DNA of 64,000 nucleotides from Bacteroidota bacterium (GCA_016715505.1 JADJZY010000033.1:62001-126000); one strand, 5' to 3'. Counted from the stretch's first letter, positions 36,666-47,300 are shown. Numbers and translations: made by a program. The notes: generated by a model from the letters alone, not told the origin.

Positions 36666-37865
36666 ATGATTAAAAAACATACAACCCTTATAACCCTTCT
36701 TTTACTTTCCTTTCTGACTCAGGCACAGATTCAGCCCGCTTCAGAAAAAAAGACGCTCTGGTATGAAAGCTTTTCAATACGCGGGTATGTACAAGCGCGA
36801 TATAATCGTCTGCTCGAAACAAACGCTCAGCTCAAATGTGAACAATGCGATCGCTCCTGGGGGGAAGGCGGGGGATTCTTCCTTCGACGAATACGGGTCA
36901 TCCTCTTCGGACAAATCAGCAAAAATGTTTACTTCTACCTTCAACCAGATTTTGCCAGTTCCGCAAGCACAACCGGACTTCACTTTGCCCAAATCCGAGA
37001 TATGTATTTTGATGTGGGTATGGATGCCAAAAATGAATTCCGATTCCGAATCGGCCAATCCAAAGTTCCATTTGGGTTCGAAAATTTACAATCCAGCCAA
37101 AACCGTTTGCCCCTTGACCGAAATGATGCTCTCAATAGTGCCGTGAGTAATGAACGGGATTTAGGTATCTTTTTTTACTGGGCTCCCAAAAACATCAGAG
37201 AGCGCTTTTCAATGTTGGTTCGGGATGGACTTAAAGGAAGTGGCGACTATGGCGTGATTGGATTTGGAGCATATAATGGACAAACAGCCAATAAGCCTGA
37301 GTTGAACAATCGACCAACTTTTATTGCTCGTGTTTCATATCCGCTTGAAATTGGGAACCAAATTATTGAACCCGCCATTCAGGCTTACACCGGAAAATAT
37401 GTCATCAATAAAGACCAGCTCACTCCGGGCGTCAAATCATTAAAAGACCGGAGTTATGCCGACGAACGCATTGCGGGTTCCTTCATTCTTTATCCAAAGC
37501 CTTTTGGAATACAGGCAGAATACAATTTTGGCCGTGGACCGGAATTTAATCCACGAACAGATTCAATTGAAACGCAGTCCTTACAAGGCGGCTATGTGAC
37601 ACTCAATTATCGTACCCATTATAAACAGCATCAATTTTACCCTTTTATCCGTGCTCAATATTATGACGGAGGTAAAAAACATGAAAGGGATGCCAGAAGT
37701 TATACCGTGCGCGAACTTGAATTTGGCGTAGAATGGCAACCGGTTAAAACCTTCGAACTAGTGGCCATGTATACACTCTCCGACCGTCGATTTGAGGACT
37801 TTTCATTACCTGATAACCGACAGAAAGGCTCCTTGTTACGATTACAGGCGCAGATTAACTTTTAA
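36666..37865 (+). CDS. Phosphate-selective porin (OprP/OprO-like)
   Basis: 399 residues, an outer membrane beta barrel. A signal peptide, MIKKHTTLITLLLLSFLTQAQ, is followed by the OprO/P-type start (SFSIRGYVQARYNRLLETNA, CDRSWGEGGGFFLRRIRVILFG) and a barrel that ends in a final strand LLRLQAQINF with a C-terminal Phe, as required for BAM. It would let anions such as phosphate pass the outer membrane. The TTG at 36660 is two codons upstream of the ATG at 36666, which I prefer. Divergent from and 194 bases away from the PhoU/PiT genes; the three form a phosphate uptake module. Confidence 0.88.
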   Translation: MIKKHTTLITLLLLSFLTQAQIQPASEKKTLWYESFSIRGYVQARYNRLLETNAQLKCEQCDRSWGEGGGFFLRRIRVILFGQISKNVYFYLQPDFASSASTTGLHFAQIRDMYFDVGMDAKNEFRFRIGQSKVPFGFENLQSSQNRLPLDRNDALNSAVSNERDLGIFFYWAPKNIRERFSMLVRDGLKGSGDYGVIGFGAYNGQTANKPELNNRPTFIARVSYPLEIGNQIIEPAIQAYTGKYVINKDQLTPGVKSLKDRSYADERIAGSFILYPKPFGIQAEYNFGRGPEFNPRTDSIETQSLQGGYVTLNYRTHYKQHQFYPFIRAQYYDGGKKHERDARSYTVRELEFGVEWQPVKTFELVAMYTLSDRRFEDFSLPDNRQKGSLLRLQAQINF

Positions 37866-37883
37866 AGGATTGATCCATTTTGT

Positions 37884-39221
37884 TTAGGGCATTGTAGTTT
37901 TTTGCAAACTCGCAATATCATTGCCCACCGAGAGAATCAAGAGGCAGGTAGCGGTACAAAATACCGGAGAGGTGATACAATGATGACCGTTCCAGCTTCC
38001 GTTATCGTTTTGAATCTGTAATAATTTGGCACTCACTTTATCATACCAAAGTTTCCACTCCTGGTCTTTAGCAATGATTAAGCCCTCCCCTGTTTGCAGA
38101 AAACTCATGAATTCCTCACCGCCATTATTCCCAAATCCAGACATCACATCATCCCGCACTGCCTGAACCTTAGAGGCTTCATTCACCTGATAGGCCGTAA
38201 CCGCTTTGTAAGCCTGATCATCAGCATAGCCAATCTTTTTTAAATTTTCGACGCTTATTTGATCGTTTTCACCAAGAGTGCCATCTTGTTTTGCTTTTTT
38301 TACTTTGTCTTTTACTTCCCTTGTTTCGGCGGCTGAACCTCTTGCGGTACTGCTCACCGAATACAACATGACCCCTGCCCCTTTTTCCGTTTTTACATTT
38401 CCCGTTTGTGTATCAAAATTTGATTTTTGATAATCCCTGGATTTAACCAAAACCTCTTTGTTGACTTTGGCTCCTTTCTTTTCTGCAGACTCCAAAGCAT
38501 TGTTGGCATAAGAAGATTGAAGTACGCCCGCCCATCCATCATCTTTGAAACTACCATCCTGATTTTGGTTTTGTTCTATTTTCTTGACACAGATATCCAA
38601 ACATTGCTGAACTTTATCTTTTTGTTCGGGGTCATGTTGCAAATAATCCAACAGATTACTAAAATACTGTGCCGTTAATACGACATCAATATTAGCGCCC
38701 AGTTTTGACTGAGGTTGAGTGCCGGTTAAATGGGTAATATTATTACTTTTAGGAGCACTTTTTTGAACGGACAAAATTAAAAATTGAGTGCCTTGATTGA
38801 GGTTTTGTGAGTAGAGTCCTGATGTGGGTGTGTGGTTGTTTCGTAATAAGGCCATCAGAACCATCGCCGTGGTAGCAGGATCAGAAGGTACATTTTGTGG
38901 ATTCATTTCATTTTGCTGACTATGCGATCCCGCCCCCCATCCTCCGTCCTGAAGCTGTGCTTTAGATATCCATGAGAGTGCTTCGGAAAGGGAGGCCTGA
39001 ACTTTTTCAGGAATGGGATAGATAAAGTCAGCATCCAGTGAATCTTCTCCCATAACAGATTTAAAAACACAACCTTGAGGTTTTTGATCCTGATTCTGAT
39101 GATTTTTACAACAGGATTCAGTCTTGGTATCGGACTTAGCCGGTTCAACAATAATAAAAGCGCTGATGCAAATGGCACCAATAAAAAGTAATAGCAGGGT
39201 TAAACGAAATTTGTTTGACAT
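37884..39221 (-). CDS. Secreted protein with squalene-cyclase/prenyltransferase-like toroid repeats
   Basis: 445 residues. An N-terminal membrane segment (FRLTLLLLFIGAICISAFII) is followed by a short CC-containing linker (ESCCKNHQ) and an alpha/alpha toroid. QW-type motifs are visible: LQDGGWGAG, QNQDGSFKDDGW, NDNGSWNGHH. Towards the C-terminus is a CIT...CTATCLLIL segment with three Cys. Such toroids occur in terpene cyclases, protein prenyltransferases and in secreted alpha-2-macroglobulin-like or pectate-lyase-like proteins. No DxDD catalytic motif for cyclisation is visible, so it is probably not a hopene cyclase. Function unknown. The ATG at 39221 was chosen over the longer frame because it opens the membrane anchor. 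Convergent with the porin gene with 18 bases between stops. Confidence 0.7.
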   Translation of the reverse strand: MSNKFRLTLLLLFIGAICISAFIIVEPAKSDTKTESCCKNHQNQDQKPQGCVFKSVMGEDSLDADFIYPIPEKVQASLSEALSWISKAQLQDGGWGAGSHSQQNEMNPQNVPSDPATTAMVLMALLRNNHTPTSGLYSQNLNQGTQFLILSVQKSAPKSNNITHLTGTQPQSKLGANIDVVLTAQYFSNLLDYLQHDPEQKDKVQQCLDICVKKIEQNQNQDGSFKDDGWAGVLQSSYANNALESAEKKGAKVNKEVLVKSRDYQKSNFDTQTGNVKTEKGAGVMLYSVSSTARGSAAETREVKDKVKKAKQDGTLGENDQISVENLKKIGYADDQAYKAVTAYQVNEASKVQAVRDDVMSGFGNNGGEEFMSFLQTGEGLIIAKDQEWKLWYDKVSAKLLQIQNDNGSWNGHHCITSPVFCTATCLLILSVGNDIASLQKTTMP

Positions 39222-39731
39222 GGGTAAAATATTTTTGATGATTAAAACGATACCCGGATGCCTGGCCCCAAAACATTGCACAAATAAAAATGTTAAATTA
39301 TATTAACGGATTAAACTTTCGTCATCACATAATAATCCTCGAATTGAGACTGTTGAATTTAACTCAATTCTTCCATGACTAAATAACAAAAATAGCTCGA
39401 CTATCTTCATGCGTTTCTTCTTTTGAACCTAGAATTTGCAGTAGCAAGGCACGAAGCTACTGTAAACAAAGCCTGTAAAGGATTTGCTCGGTAACCCCGA
39501 ATTAGAAAATCATACTGAGGCCCATTAGCCGAAGTATTTGATTTTCTTATTCGTTTTTGCCGTTGACTGTGTCCAACTGCAAAATTTGGGTTGAAGTAGG
39601 TTATTTGAAACAATCAACAAAATATGATGATTGCTTTTAATGCGGAATAATCTTTATCTAGAAACGATTAAAATGGCTCTCGTTAAACTCATTCAAGAAA
39701 TAGTTCTATTGCCAGGTGAGCCCTCTTCTCT
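39222..39731. other. Intergenic region with a hairpin and dispersed repeat copy 3
   Basis: About 510 bases. I see no convincing gene: a 68-codon frame on the minus strand (39407-39613) lacks coding character. The region contains a 7-bp inverted repeat (CAGTAGC 39439-39445, GCTACTG 39456-39462) and a copy of the dispersed repeat (39555-39600). Confidence 0.5.
39555..39600 (+). repeat. Dispersed repeat, copy 3
   Basis: Reads TTTGCCGTTGACTG, then TGTCC, then AACTGCAAAATTTGGGTTGA. The core matches copies near 16780 and 28136; here an extra 8-9 bases are inserted between the two halves. Confidence 0.4.
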
Positions 39732-40946
39732 TCAAACACCTTTTAACCCGGATTTTTCTTGAATAAAAAATAAACTACCAAAACCTGCGAAAAATAAAAC
39801 TCCATGCTGTACAGACAACCAATTCTCAGTTAGAAAAGTGCATAACAATAAAATCATCAAAGAGATATAAAGTACATCCTTCCGTTTTATAGCCCGGTAC
39901 AAAAAAATCAATAGCACAGCGAGTAGAATAATAAAGCCCAACAATCCAAAACTCAGCCAATAATTCAAATATTCATTATGGGTATTGTAAGTGCCCAATG
40001 CTTGTCTGGAAATGGCAGAATGAAAATACATCGCTAAATCCAGTTTCTTTGCAGCTCATAGGGGCCAAGTCCTTTTCAACCAATGTGCTTCCAATAAATT
40101 TAAATCTGTTTGGAAAATTATTTTTCTGACTTGAACTGAATTGTCTATTGTACCTGCTGAAGCAGGCCAAAATTCAAGGATACGTTGCTTTACGATAGGA
40201 ATAAAAATAATGAGAAGACTTAATCCGGCAACAAAAGCACCGGTTATCATTGCTCGTTTTTTAATAGATAAAGAAGTTGCATAAAAAATGAACATAAGAT
40301 GTATGAGCATCAAGGCCAGAAAAGGCATTTTTGGCAACAACAATAAGGTAGAAAGAAACAATAACACATACGCCCATGCTTTCATCCAAAAAGACATAGA
40401 CTTTGCCTCAAAAAATAGAATGGCTATACTGAATCCTGCATATACCCCATAACTGGTCGGGTGCATTTGTGCATTTTGTTCAAATAACCGACGGTACGTC
40501 ACATGATTCAATGTCAATACATCAACATTCAATTGTGAAAACAGCATGATATGTGCCCAAATCATTTTAAATATGACCGCCCATACAAACCAAGGGAGAT
40601 ATTTTCTCCATGATTCTTTATTCGAATGAATCATGAATACCAATAATAATGGAACTGCAAGCAAACCAGCTTTAGTTTCTACAAAACCGCCAATATAACG
40701 TGCAGAATGGTCCGTATCAGTGCGTAAATAACTGATTAAATAAGGGATATAAAGTACAGCAAAAAGGACAACGATAATAAATTCAGATGATTTGATGCTG
40801 CCGCGATTTTTGATAGACTGAAGCAAAACCCCAAAAGCCAATACCAAAAGTAACCAGGTTTGTAATTGTCTGGGTAGCCCAAAACTTAACATGAATGCAG
40901 GCATCATCCAATCCACGTTCAGAAAATCATAAAACTTTTTGTACAT
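39732..40946 (-). CDS. O-antigen ligase/polymerase family protein, two compensating frameshifts
   Basis: A polytopic membrane protein of 404 residues after repair, with about ten hydrophobic helices and the ligase-family pore loop. The raw frame stops at TGA (40056-40058) and then continues in the same frame. Removing one A (T4 at 40073-40076, plus strand) and adding one A (T3 at 40048-40050) turns KRTWPL-stop-AA into KGLGPYELQ, followed by LAMYFHSAISRQALGTYNTH and NEYLNYWLSFGLLGF, the classic GxGpxxxx...HNxyL region of Wzy/WaaL. It would polymerise or ligate polysaccharide units on the periplasmic side. The start at 40946 overlaps the upstream GT4 gene by 20 bases; 40970 or 40907 are alternatives. 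Confidence 0.8.
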
Positions 40947-42054
40947 GGTCCTGCATTTTTTTTTGTACAAAAGCTTTTATCTCCTGTTGAAAAATACTTT
41001 CCGAAAAGCGGAGGGCATTGGATCGAATCGAAGCATGATTTGTGAGCGGTGCAGATTCCATTTGATCAATGGCTGTTAATAAAGAATCGGCATCCTGATG
41101 ATCAAAGAAATAACCTGTTTCGCCTTCAATCACCGTTTCAATATGACCTCCATAACGCAATGCGATAACCGGAGTCCCTGTAGATTGCGCCTCCACACAC
41201 ATGATGCCAAAATCTTCTTTGGAGGCAAACACACAAGCTTTTGCTTGTTGCATATACAGAATTAATTCATCATCATGCTGATATCCCAACCAGATAATAT
41301 TGGGTGTATTTGCCAACATCTTTTTACATTTATCTGAATCATATCCGTCACCGATCAACACCAATTTAAGTTGTGGGCGCCTCTTAAAGGCTTCAATAAT
41401 CAGGTCAATCTTTTTGAATGAAACAAATCGGCCGGGCGCTAAATAAAAGGATTGCCGGGGATGCGAGTTTAATAAAAATTTATCCGTTTGTACAGGTGGA
41501 TATATCACATCTGCAACACGTTGATAAGTATTTAATATTTGCTGCTGTATATGAATAGAGTTGGCAATAAAATAATCCACCTGTTTCGAATTTTCGAAAT
41601 CCCACTGACGAATACGCTGAATTATCTGATTAGCTATCCATTTTTTAAGCCCATGCATCCCAATCAAATAATCTTCTTTCAGGTACCAGGCATATCGCAT
41701 CGGGGTATGACAATAACATATATGAACCGAGCCTTTCCTTTTTCGATAGCCTTTAGCGACAGCATGAGAAGAAGACAAATACAAATCCGCATCGGGTAAT
41801 TGAGTATGGCCTACTATCCACGGAAAAACAGGCATGAGAAATTTGTAGGCATTGGTGATTGACGGTATCCATTGTAAAAAAGAAGTATGCACCTGTATAC
41901 CCTGAAGAATTTGTTTCTGATCCGGTACCGGTAATTTATTGAACAAAGTATATAAACCGACAATCTCAGCTTGAAACACTGAAACCATTGACTGAATGAC
42001 CTTTTCCGAACCGGCATTCACCCTTAACCAGTCATGCGTGAGAACGATTTTCAT
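40927..42054 (-). CDS. Family 4 glycosyltransferase (WbaZ/mannosyltransferase-like)
   Basis: 375 residues, two Rossmann domains of the GT-B fold. It begins MKIVLTHDWLRVNAGSEKVI and the donor site EDFGIMCVEAQSTGTPVIAL contains the EX7E motif. HTPMRYAWYLKEDY in the first domain is typical of O-antigen mannosyltransferases of the WbaZ group. It transfers a sugar from a nucleotide donor to a growing glycan at the cytoplasmic face. Overlaps the next glycosyltransferase gene upstream by 23 bases and the ligase gene downstream by about 20, so the three are coupled. Donor sugar not determined. Confidence 0.9.
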   Translation of the reverse strand: MKIVLTHDWLRVNAGSEKVIQSMVSVFQAEIVGLYTLFNKLPVPDQKQILQGIQVHTSFLQWIPSITNAYKFLMPVFPWIVGHTQLPDADLYLSSSHAVAKGYRKRKGSVHICYCHTPMRYAWYLKEDYLIGMHGLKKWIANQIIQRIRQWDFENSKQVDYFIANSIHIQQQILNTYQRVADVIYPPVQTDKFLLNSHPRQSFYLAPGRFVSFKKIDLIIEAFKRRPQLKLVLIGDGYDSDKCKKMLANTPNIIWLGYQHDDELILYMQQAKACVFASKEDFGIMCVEAQSTGTPVIALRYGGHIETVIEGETGYFFDHQDADSLLTAIDQMESAPLTNHASIRSNALRFSESIFQQEIKAFVQKKMQDHVQKVL

Positions 42055-43102
42055 GGGCTTGAATTTCCTGACGAATTATTTTCGCGCTATGTGAGTAGCT
42101 CGGCCAGGGTTTAGTTATTTTGTTTTCAAGGATTTTAGTCTGATCATTGAGTATTTTAAGCAAGGAAATTTGTATGGAAGATTCGTTTTGGATATCACAA
42201 AAATAAACAGAATCCTGATAAAGCTCACGATGTACGGGTATATCGGAGCAGAGCACCTGACATTGAAAAAACAAAGCTTCAAGTATCGGCAAATTGAATC
42301 CTTCGTAGGCTGAAAGAGAAACAAAAACTTCTGCCCTTTGATACCATGAAGCCAATTCATCATCTGATACGGAATTCAGACAAATGACATTGGGCATAAG
42401 GGGAAATTTTTTTTGGGTAAAAATATTAGAATCAGTACCAATATAAACCAATTGATAGTTTGGATATTGTTGCTGGATTTGTTTAAAAACACGAAATAAT
42501 GTTCGCAGATTTTTGCGTGGATTTGGTGACCCAACGCATAAAATGAATTTTTCTTTAGTCCAATTTAGTGGCAATTCCCGTTGAAGAAAAAACGCAGAAA
42601 TTCCATTTTTTGTTATCGTAAGTTTTGTTTGCGATAATGAGAATTGAGTCGTTAATTCATCCAGAACAGCTTGGCTCACCGTAAAAAGATGTTGTGCCTT
42701 TCGTATAACAGCTGGCTGCATAAAACGATACCATGTTCTGAACAGAAAAGAAAACGATTTGGGATAAAAAATATAGGCCAAATCATGAATGCAAATCATA
42801 TTATTCCGATACCATAGAGGAGCTGAATTGCACAAATTCAGTAAAATGTTCTTTTTACTGCTCATAAAACGGTACAAATCCCACTGTTCCCAAATAGTTC
42901 CGGTATTTCGGCCAATGATTTGCACCTCCAATTCACGGGCTATTTCTTTGTGCAAAATATTTGTGGGCGCTAAAAAAACCACTTTTGGTGCCTGTTTTTT
43001 GATTTGACGACAAATCTCTATGGCATACCTTTGCACACCAGTTAGCTTTTGTGTCAGAAACCGCGCATTCACATAGAAAATGGATTCTAAATCGTTTGTC
43101 AT
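42032..43102 (-). CDS. Family 4 glycosyltransferase
   Basis: 356 residues of GT-B fold from the ATG at 43102 (MTNDLESIFYVNARFLTQKL). The N-terminal NARFLTQKLTGVQRYAIEI is characteristic of a group of rhamnosyl/mannosyltransferases, and the C-terminal YEGFNLPILEALFFQCQVLCS gives the EX7E motif. The frame is open to 43156 but this would run into the divergent permease gene at 43139; the ATG at 43102 leaves 36 bases for the divergent promoters. First gene of the leftward glycan operon. Substrates unknown. Confidence 0.9.
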   Translation of the reverse strand: MTNDLESIFYVNARFLTQKLTGVQRYAIEICRQIKKQAPKVVFLAPTNILHKEIARELEVQIIGRNTGTIWEQWDLYRFMSSKKNILLNLCNSAPLWYRNNMICIHDLAYIFYPKSFSFLFRTWYRFMQPAVIRKAQHLFTVSQAVLDELTTQFSLSQTKLTITKNGISAFFLQRELPLNWTKEKFILCVGSPNPRKNLRTLFRVFKQIQQQYPNYQLVYIGTDSNIFTQKKFPLMPNVICLNSVSDDELASWYQRAEVFVSLSAYEGFNLPILEALFFQCQVLCSDIPVHRELYQDSVYFCDIQNESSIQISLLKILNDQTKILENKITKPWPSYSHSAKIIRQEIQAHENRSHA

Positions 43103-43138
43103 TGTTTCGGACCTCAACTTACGAAGTTTATCCATGAT

Positions 43139-43615
43139 ATGCAATTCTTCCGTCAACTATACGCTTTAACGAAACGCAACGTAACTATTAGATATAAACA
43201 TTCTCTTTTGGGATTTATATGGGGCTTCATCAAACCGCTCCTTTACTTATTTATATTTATCATCATTTTTAGCGCACAGTTTACTTCTATTTCAAATTAT
43301 GTATTGTATACGACCAGTGGATTAATTTTTTGGTTCTTTTTTGCGAATATGACTTCACAAGGGGCTTATTCCATTATTGCTTCTTCCGGAATCATAAAAT
43401 CGCTCAAACTTCAAACCATTCTATTTCCTTTAGCTGAAGGCATGAGTGAGCTTTTTAATTTATGTTTTATGCAATTGATTCGACAAGTTTTGTACGAAAA
43501 TCGTCATCCGGATTTGCAAGTTTTGTTAACCTGTAGCTTCTTGAGTATAGGCAGTTTCATGGTTGGTTATTTTATTTTCCATCGACTCAAAAACCAATTT
43601 ATTACAGCGATTTGA
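43139..43615 (+). CDS. ABC-2 polysaccharide export permease, internally shortened
   Basis: 158 residues, but normal Wzm/TagG-type permeases have about 255-280. The N-terminal part is clear (LTKRNVTIRYKHSLLGFIWG, KPLLYLFIFIIIFSAQF, SGLIFWFFFANMTSQGAYSI). After EGMSELFNLCFMQ the sequence jumps to the C-terminal region (LIRQVLYENRHPDLQ, then the last helix ending IFHRLKNQFITAI). About 100 residues, roughly transmembrane segments 3 to 5, are missing, though the frame is kept. As it stands the protein is unlikely to work. It overlaps the ATPase gene by 4 bases (ATGA). It is either a real in-frame deletion or a collapsed assembly. Confidence 0.75.
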   Translation: MQFFRQLYALTKRNVTIRYKHSLLGFIWGFIKPLLYLFIFIIIFSAQFTSISNYVLYTTSGLIFWFFFANMTSQGAYSIIASSGIIKSLKLQTILFPLAEGMSELFNLCFMQLIRQVLYENRHPDLQVLLTCSFLSIGSFMVGYFIFHRLKNQFITAI

Positions 43616-44355
43616 TGAAACAACAACCCGTCATAAAATTTGAACACGTGTTCATCGATTACCGGCAAAATCCTGCAGGTGTGTACTCCATTAAAGATGC
43701 CATTACTTCCTGGTCGCATCCGTTTCGCAAACAAACAATTTTGAAGGATATAACGTTTGAAATCATGCCCGGTGAACATTTGGGCATTGCGGGTCGGAAT
43801 GGGAGCGGTAAAAGCACCCTCCTTCGTGCAATTGCCGGCATTATAAAACCATCGAAAGGTCGGATACAGGTAAATGGGAAAATAGCCCCTATTCTGGCTT
43901 TGGGTGCAGGTTTGGAACTTGAGATGACGGGGTACGAAAATATCCGTCTTTTATTGTCACTCAATGGTCACCAAGTAAATCATCAAATTGTCAACCAAAT
44001 TCAACACTTTTCGGAATTGGATGAGCAAACCCTGAATCAGGCTGTGAAATCATATTCAACCGGCATGTTGGCCAGATTAGCATTCTCCATTTCATTTGCA
44101 CATGAATCCGATATCTATATCATCGATGAGATTTTGGCCGTTGGAGATTTGGGGTTTCAACAAAAGTGCATTGAAAAGATCCATGAAATCCAACAAAAAG
44201 GACATACCATTATTTTTGTTTCACATTTTCCTGCCGAAATGGTGAATTTATGTAATCAGGCCTTGTTACTCGAACAAGGAGAAATCATTGATCGCGGCAG
44301 TGCTAAAAAGGTAGCCGAAAAATACAAAGAACTATTTGAACTAAATCATGACTAA
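43612..44355 (+). CDS. ABC transporter ATP-binding protein for polysaccharide export (Wzt/TagH-like)
   Basis: 247 residues. Walker A is GRNGSGKST (61-69), the signature VKSYSTGMLARLAF around residue 145-158 and Walker B IYIIDE (168-173). The N-terminal extra loop IDYRQNPAGVYSIKDAITSW and the basic HPFRKQTILKDI are typical of polysaccharide and teichoic acid exporters. There is no C-terminal carbohydrate-binding domain as in E. coli O9a Wzt. It powers movement of an undecaprenyl-linked glycan across the inner membrane with the permease encoded immediately upstream, and overlaps the next glycosyltransferase gene by 8 bases. Confidence 0.9.
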   Translation: MMKQQPVIKFEHVFIDYRQNPAGVYSIKDAITSWSHPFRKQTILKDITFEIMPGEHLGIAGRNGSGKSTLLRAIAGIIKPSKGRIQVNGKIAPILALGAGLELEMTGYENIRLLLSLNGHQVNHQIVNQIQHFSELDEQTLNQAVKSYSTGMLARLAFSISFAHESDIYIIDEILAVGDLGFQQKCIEKIHEIQQKGHTIIFVSHFPAEMVNLCNQALLLEQGEIIDRGSAKKVAEKYKELFELNHD

Positions 44356-47300
44356 CCAAGAAGCTTGCATCATTATTAGCCGGGAGGAATCGGATGGACA
44401 GTATTTGTCGCTTTTGTTATCGAACCATTTAGGTCATGAGACGTTCAATCGGTATGCCTACACCCCTCATAACAATGCCTATTATAGCCATGGACTACAC
44501 TTGCTTTTTCAAAAAAAATCATACACTGAATCAGATATTGACAATATTCGGGTGCTATATGAAGAAGGATCAGATAATCGAAGATTAAAAGGTTTATTGC
44601 TATCAGTAGAAGTTCTGGAGCTCCTAAGCAAAACAACGCACTTTGATTCCTTTGGTTGGATATTTATCATTGATTCAACTGAAACCTTAAAAATTGCAGA
44701 GCGATTCATACAAGAGAAAAAAAATCAAAATGCTTACTTAGTCCTAAATTCAGCTCTCTGTACCTCCCCAAATTACGTGCTGGAGAAGTTATCCGCTGGT
44801 TTGTCTCTGCCAATTGTAAATCCTGAAAATATTTTACCCAATGTGCTAAATGGCAGAAAATCAAAAATTAATCTGTCATCGATTCCGGAAAACCTAATTG
44901 TGAAAAAATTTGGTGATTCAGTGGCCTTCATCTATCGTTGTGACCATCCGGACTCTAAATCATTCCTTGAGGAACATTTGTTGAGAATTCAAGCTCTGGA
45001 GGGTTTAAAAAAAGCGGTATTTATTTTTTCTGAATCCAATCCGACTCAAGAATTGGATGAAAAGTTCAGGAAAGAATTATCCATTCGTTTCCTTCCACTT
45101 GAAACGAAAATGGACGATTTATTCAATGAAATAAATGAAGATTATTTTTTGTTTGATCCTTTGACGCAAATTTTGCCGTTAAAAAATTGGGAATCTGTCC
45201 TGGATTATATAGACACTGGGCAAATGGTTTTCACCACAGCTTATCAGGAGGATGAAAAGAAAGAATATGATTGGTACGATTTATTGTCAGGCACCCGTAT
45301 GCATGGTATTATCGGATTCACTAAAAAAGACTGGCAATCAACTACAGGTTTCGACCCGAACATGGATCAGGCTTTTCAGCAATGGGATCTTTGCCTGAAT
45401 ATCCTGAAAGATGCTCCTCAGCGTAAAGCTTTTGGTTTTAAGTCCAAAACGGCTTTTGCCAGGGCTGAAAAAATTAACTTTAAGAGGGGGTATCAAAAAG
45501 TATTAAACAAATACCAAACTGATATTCAAAGTCATATGGATGCCATTCTGTTTCAAATGAGTGAAAAACATGCGGATTTTGAAACCCTGGGCGAGAGCTT
45601 AAAAAATTACAATGGTCATACCAACATTCAAATGAGGAATTGCAAGCGCTGAAACATTTCAGTCATCAGTTACAACATCGTATTCGTAATCTGGAAAGTG
45701 GGAAATATTATCGGATCAAAAGAGCCATTGGTAAATACAAGAAATTATTTTTCAGAAAGAAAACTCCAGGCAGTGGAAATTTAAAACGTATTTTGGAATT
45801 TATTCGATTTGCATTTAGTCGCTCCGGCGGAAAAATATTACGAAAAGCAGGAAAGAAGCTTGCCCGTAAAGTGTATCTCAAACTGGAAGATCGTCCAATA
45901 CGTATCGTTTATGAAGATGACATACAACAAGATCATATTCATCATTACGATCAATGGATTCAAAACAAACTTGAACGGTCAGAAAAAGGAAATTATTACG
46001 ATGATTTCGATACAAAATATCCGAAACAACCGCTGATCAGTATCATCATGCCGGTTTACAATCCACCACTCAAGTATTTAAAAGAGGCCATTGAATCCAT
46101 TGTAGCGCAGCCTTATAAAAACTGGGAATTGTGTATCGCGGATGATTGCTCTTCTGAAAAAAAAATACATCAACTCCTGCATGCATACTCTGTAAAAGAC
46201 CGCAGAATTAAAGTTCACTACAGAACAGAAAACGGACATATTTCCAAAACATCCAATGATGCTTTATCGATGGCGCAAGGTGAGTATATCCTGTTGATGG
46301 ATCACGATGATTTAATAACCAGAAATGCCTTACAAGAAATCATCATAAGCATCAATAAGCATCCGGAGGCAGATATTATTTACTCCGATGAGGATAAAAT
46401 AGATGAAAACAAACATCACTCAGCTGCACATTTTAAACCAGATTGGGCACCGGATCATTTATTATCCCGAAACTACATCGGCCATGTATGTGTTATTCGA
46501 AAAACCATCATGGATGAAATTGGTGGATTTCGTGAAGGATTTGAAGGTAGTCAGGACTATGATCTTTTACTCCGTGCTACGGAAATCACTCAGCGCATTC
46601 ATCATATTCCTAAAGTCCTCTATCACTGGCGCATTCATGCCCTTTCGGCCGCACAAGGCGAAGAGGTTAAACCCTATGCGTATATGGCGGCCAAAAAAGC
46701 GTTGGAACAAGCCCTGCTGAGAAGAGGAATGCCCGTTGAAGTAAAATACCTGACCGGACTACGAGGTTATCGCATTGTATATCCGGTGCAAGAAGAACCC
46801 CTGGTCAGTATTATTATTCCTTCAAAGGATCAAACGGAATTATTAAAAAATACAGTAGACTCCATCTTAAATAAAACGAATTACACCCGTTTTGAAATCA
46901 TCGTTTTAAATAATAATAGTACCAGCAAAAGCTTCCAACAATTTGTAGCTGAATACAGTACAAAGTATTCAAATCAATTTCGTTGTGTCGACGCTCATTT
47001 TCCGTTTAATTTTTCCAAATTGATGAATGTGGGTCGTAAACTCGCTCAAGGTAAAATGCTGCTCCTGTTAAACAATGATGTTGAAGTGATTCATGATGAT
47101 TGGTTGGAAATAATGGTCTCTTATGCCCAACAAAAACGTATTGGTGCAGTTGGTGTAAAGTTACTTTATCCCGACGATACCATTCAGCATGCAGGCGTCA
47201 TTGTTGGTTTGGGAGGAATAGCAGGCCACACTTTTGTGGGCATGCATCAGGATGAACCGGGATATTTTAATTATATTCAAAGTACCAATAACTATTCGGC

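Noticed and set aside
39407..39613. 68-codon minus-strand frame in the intergenic region
   Set aside because: Composition and position give no support; it spans a dispersed repeat.
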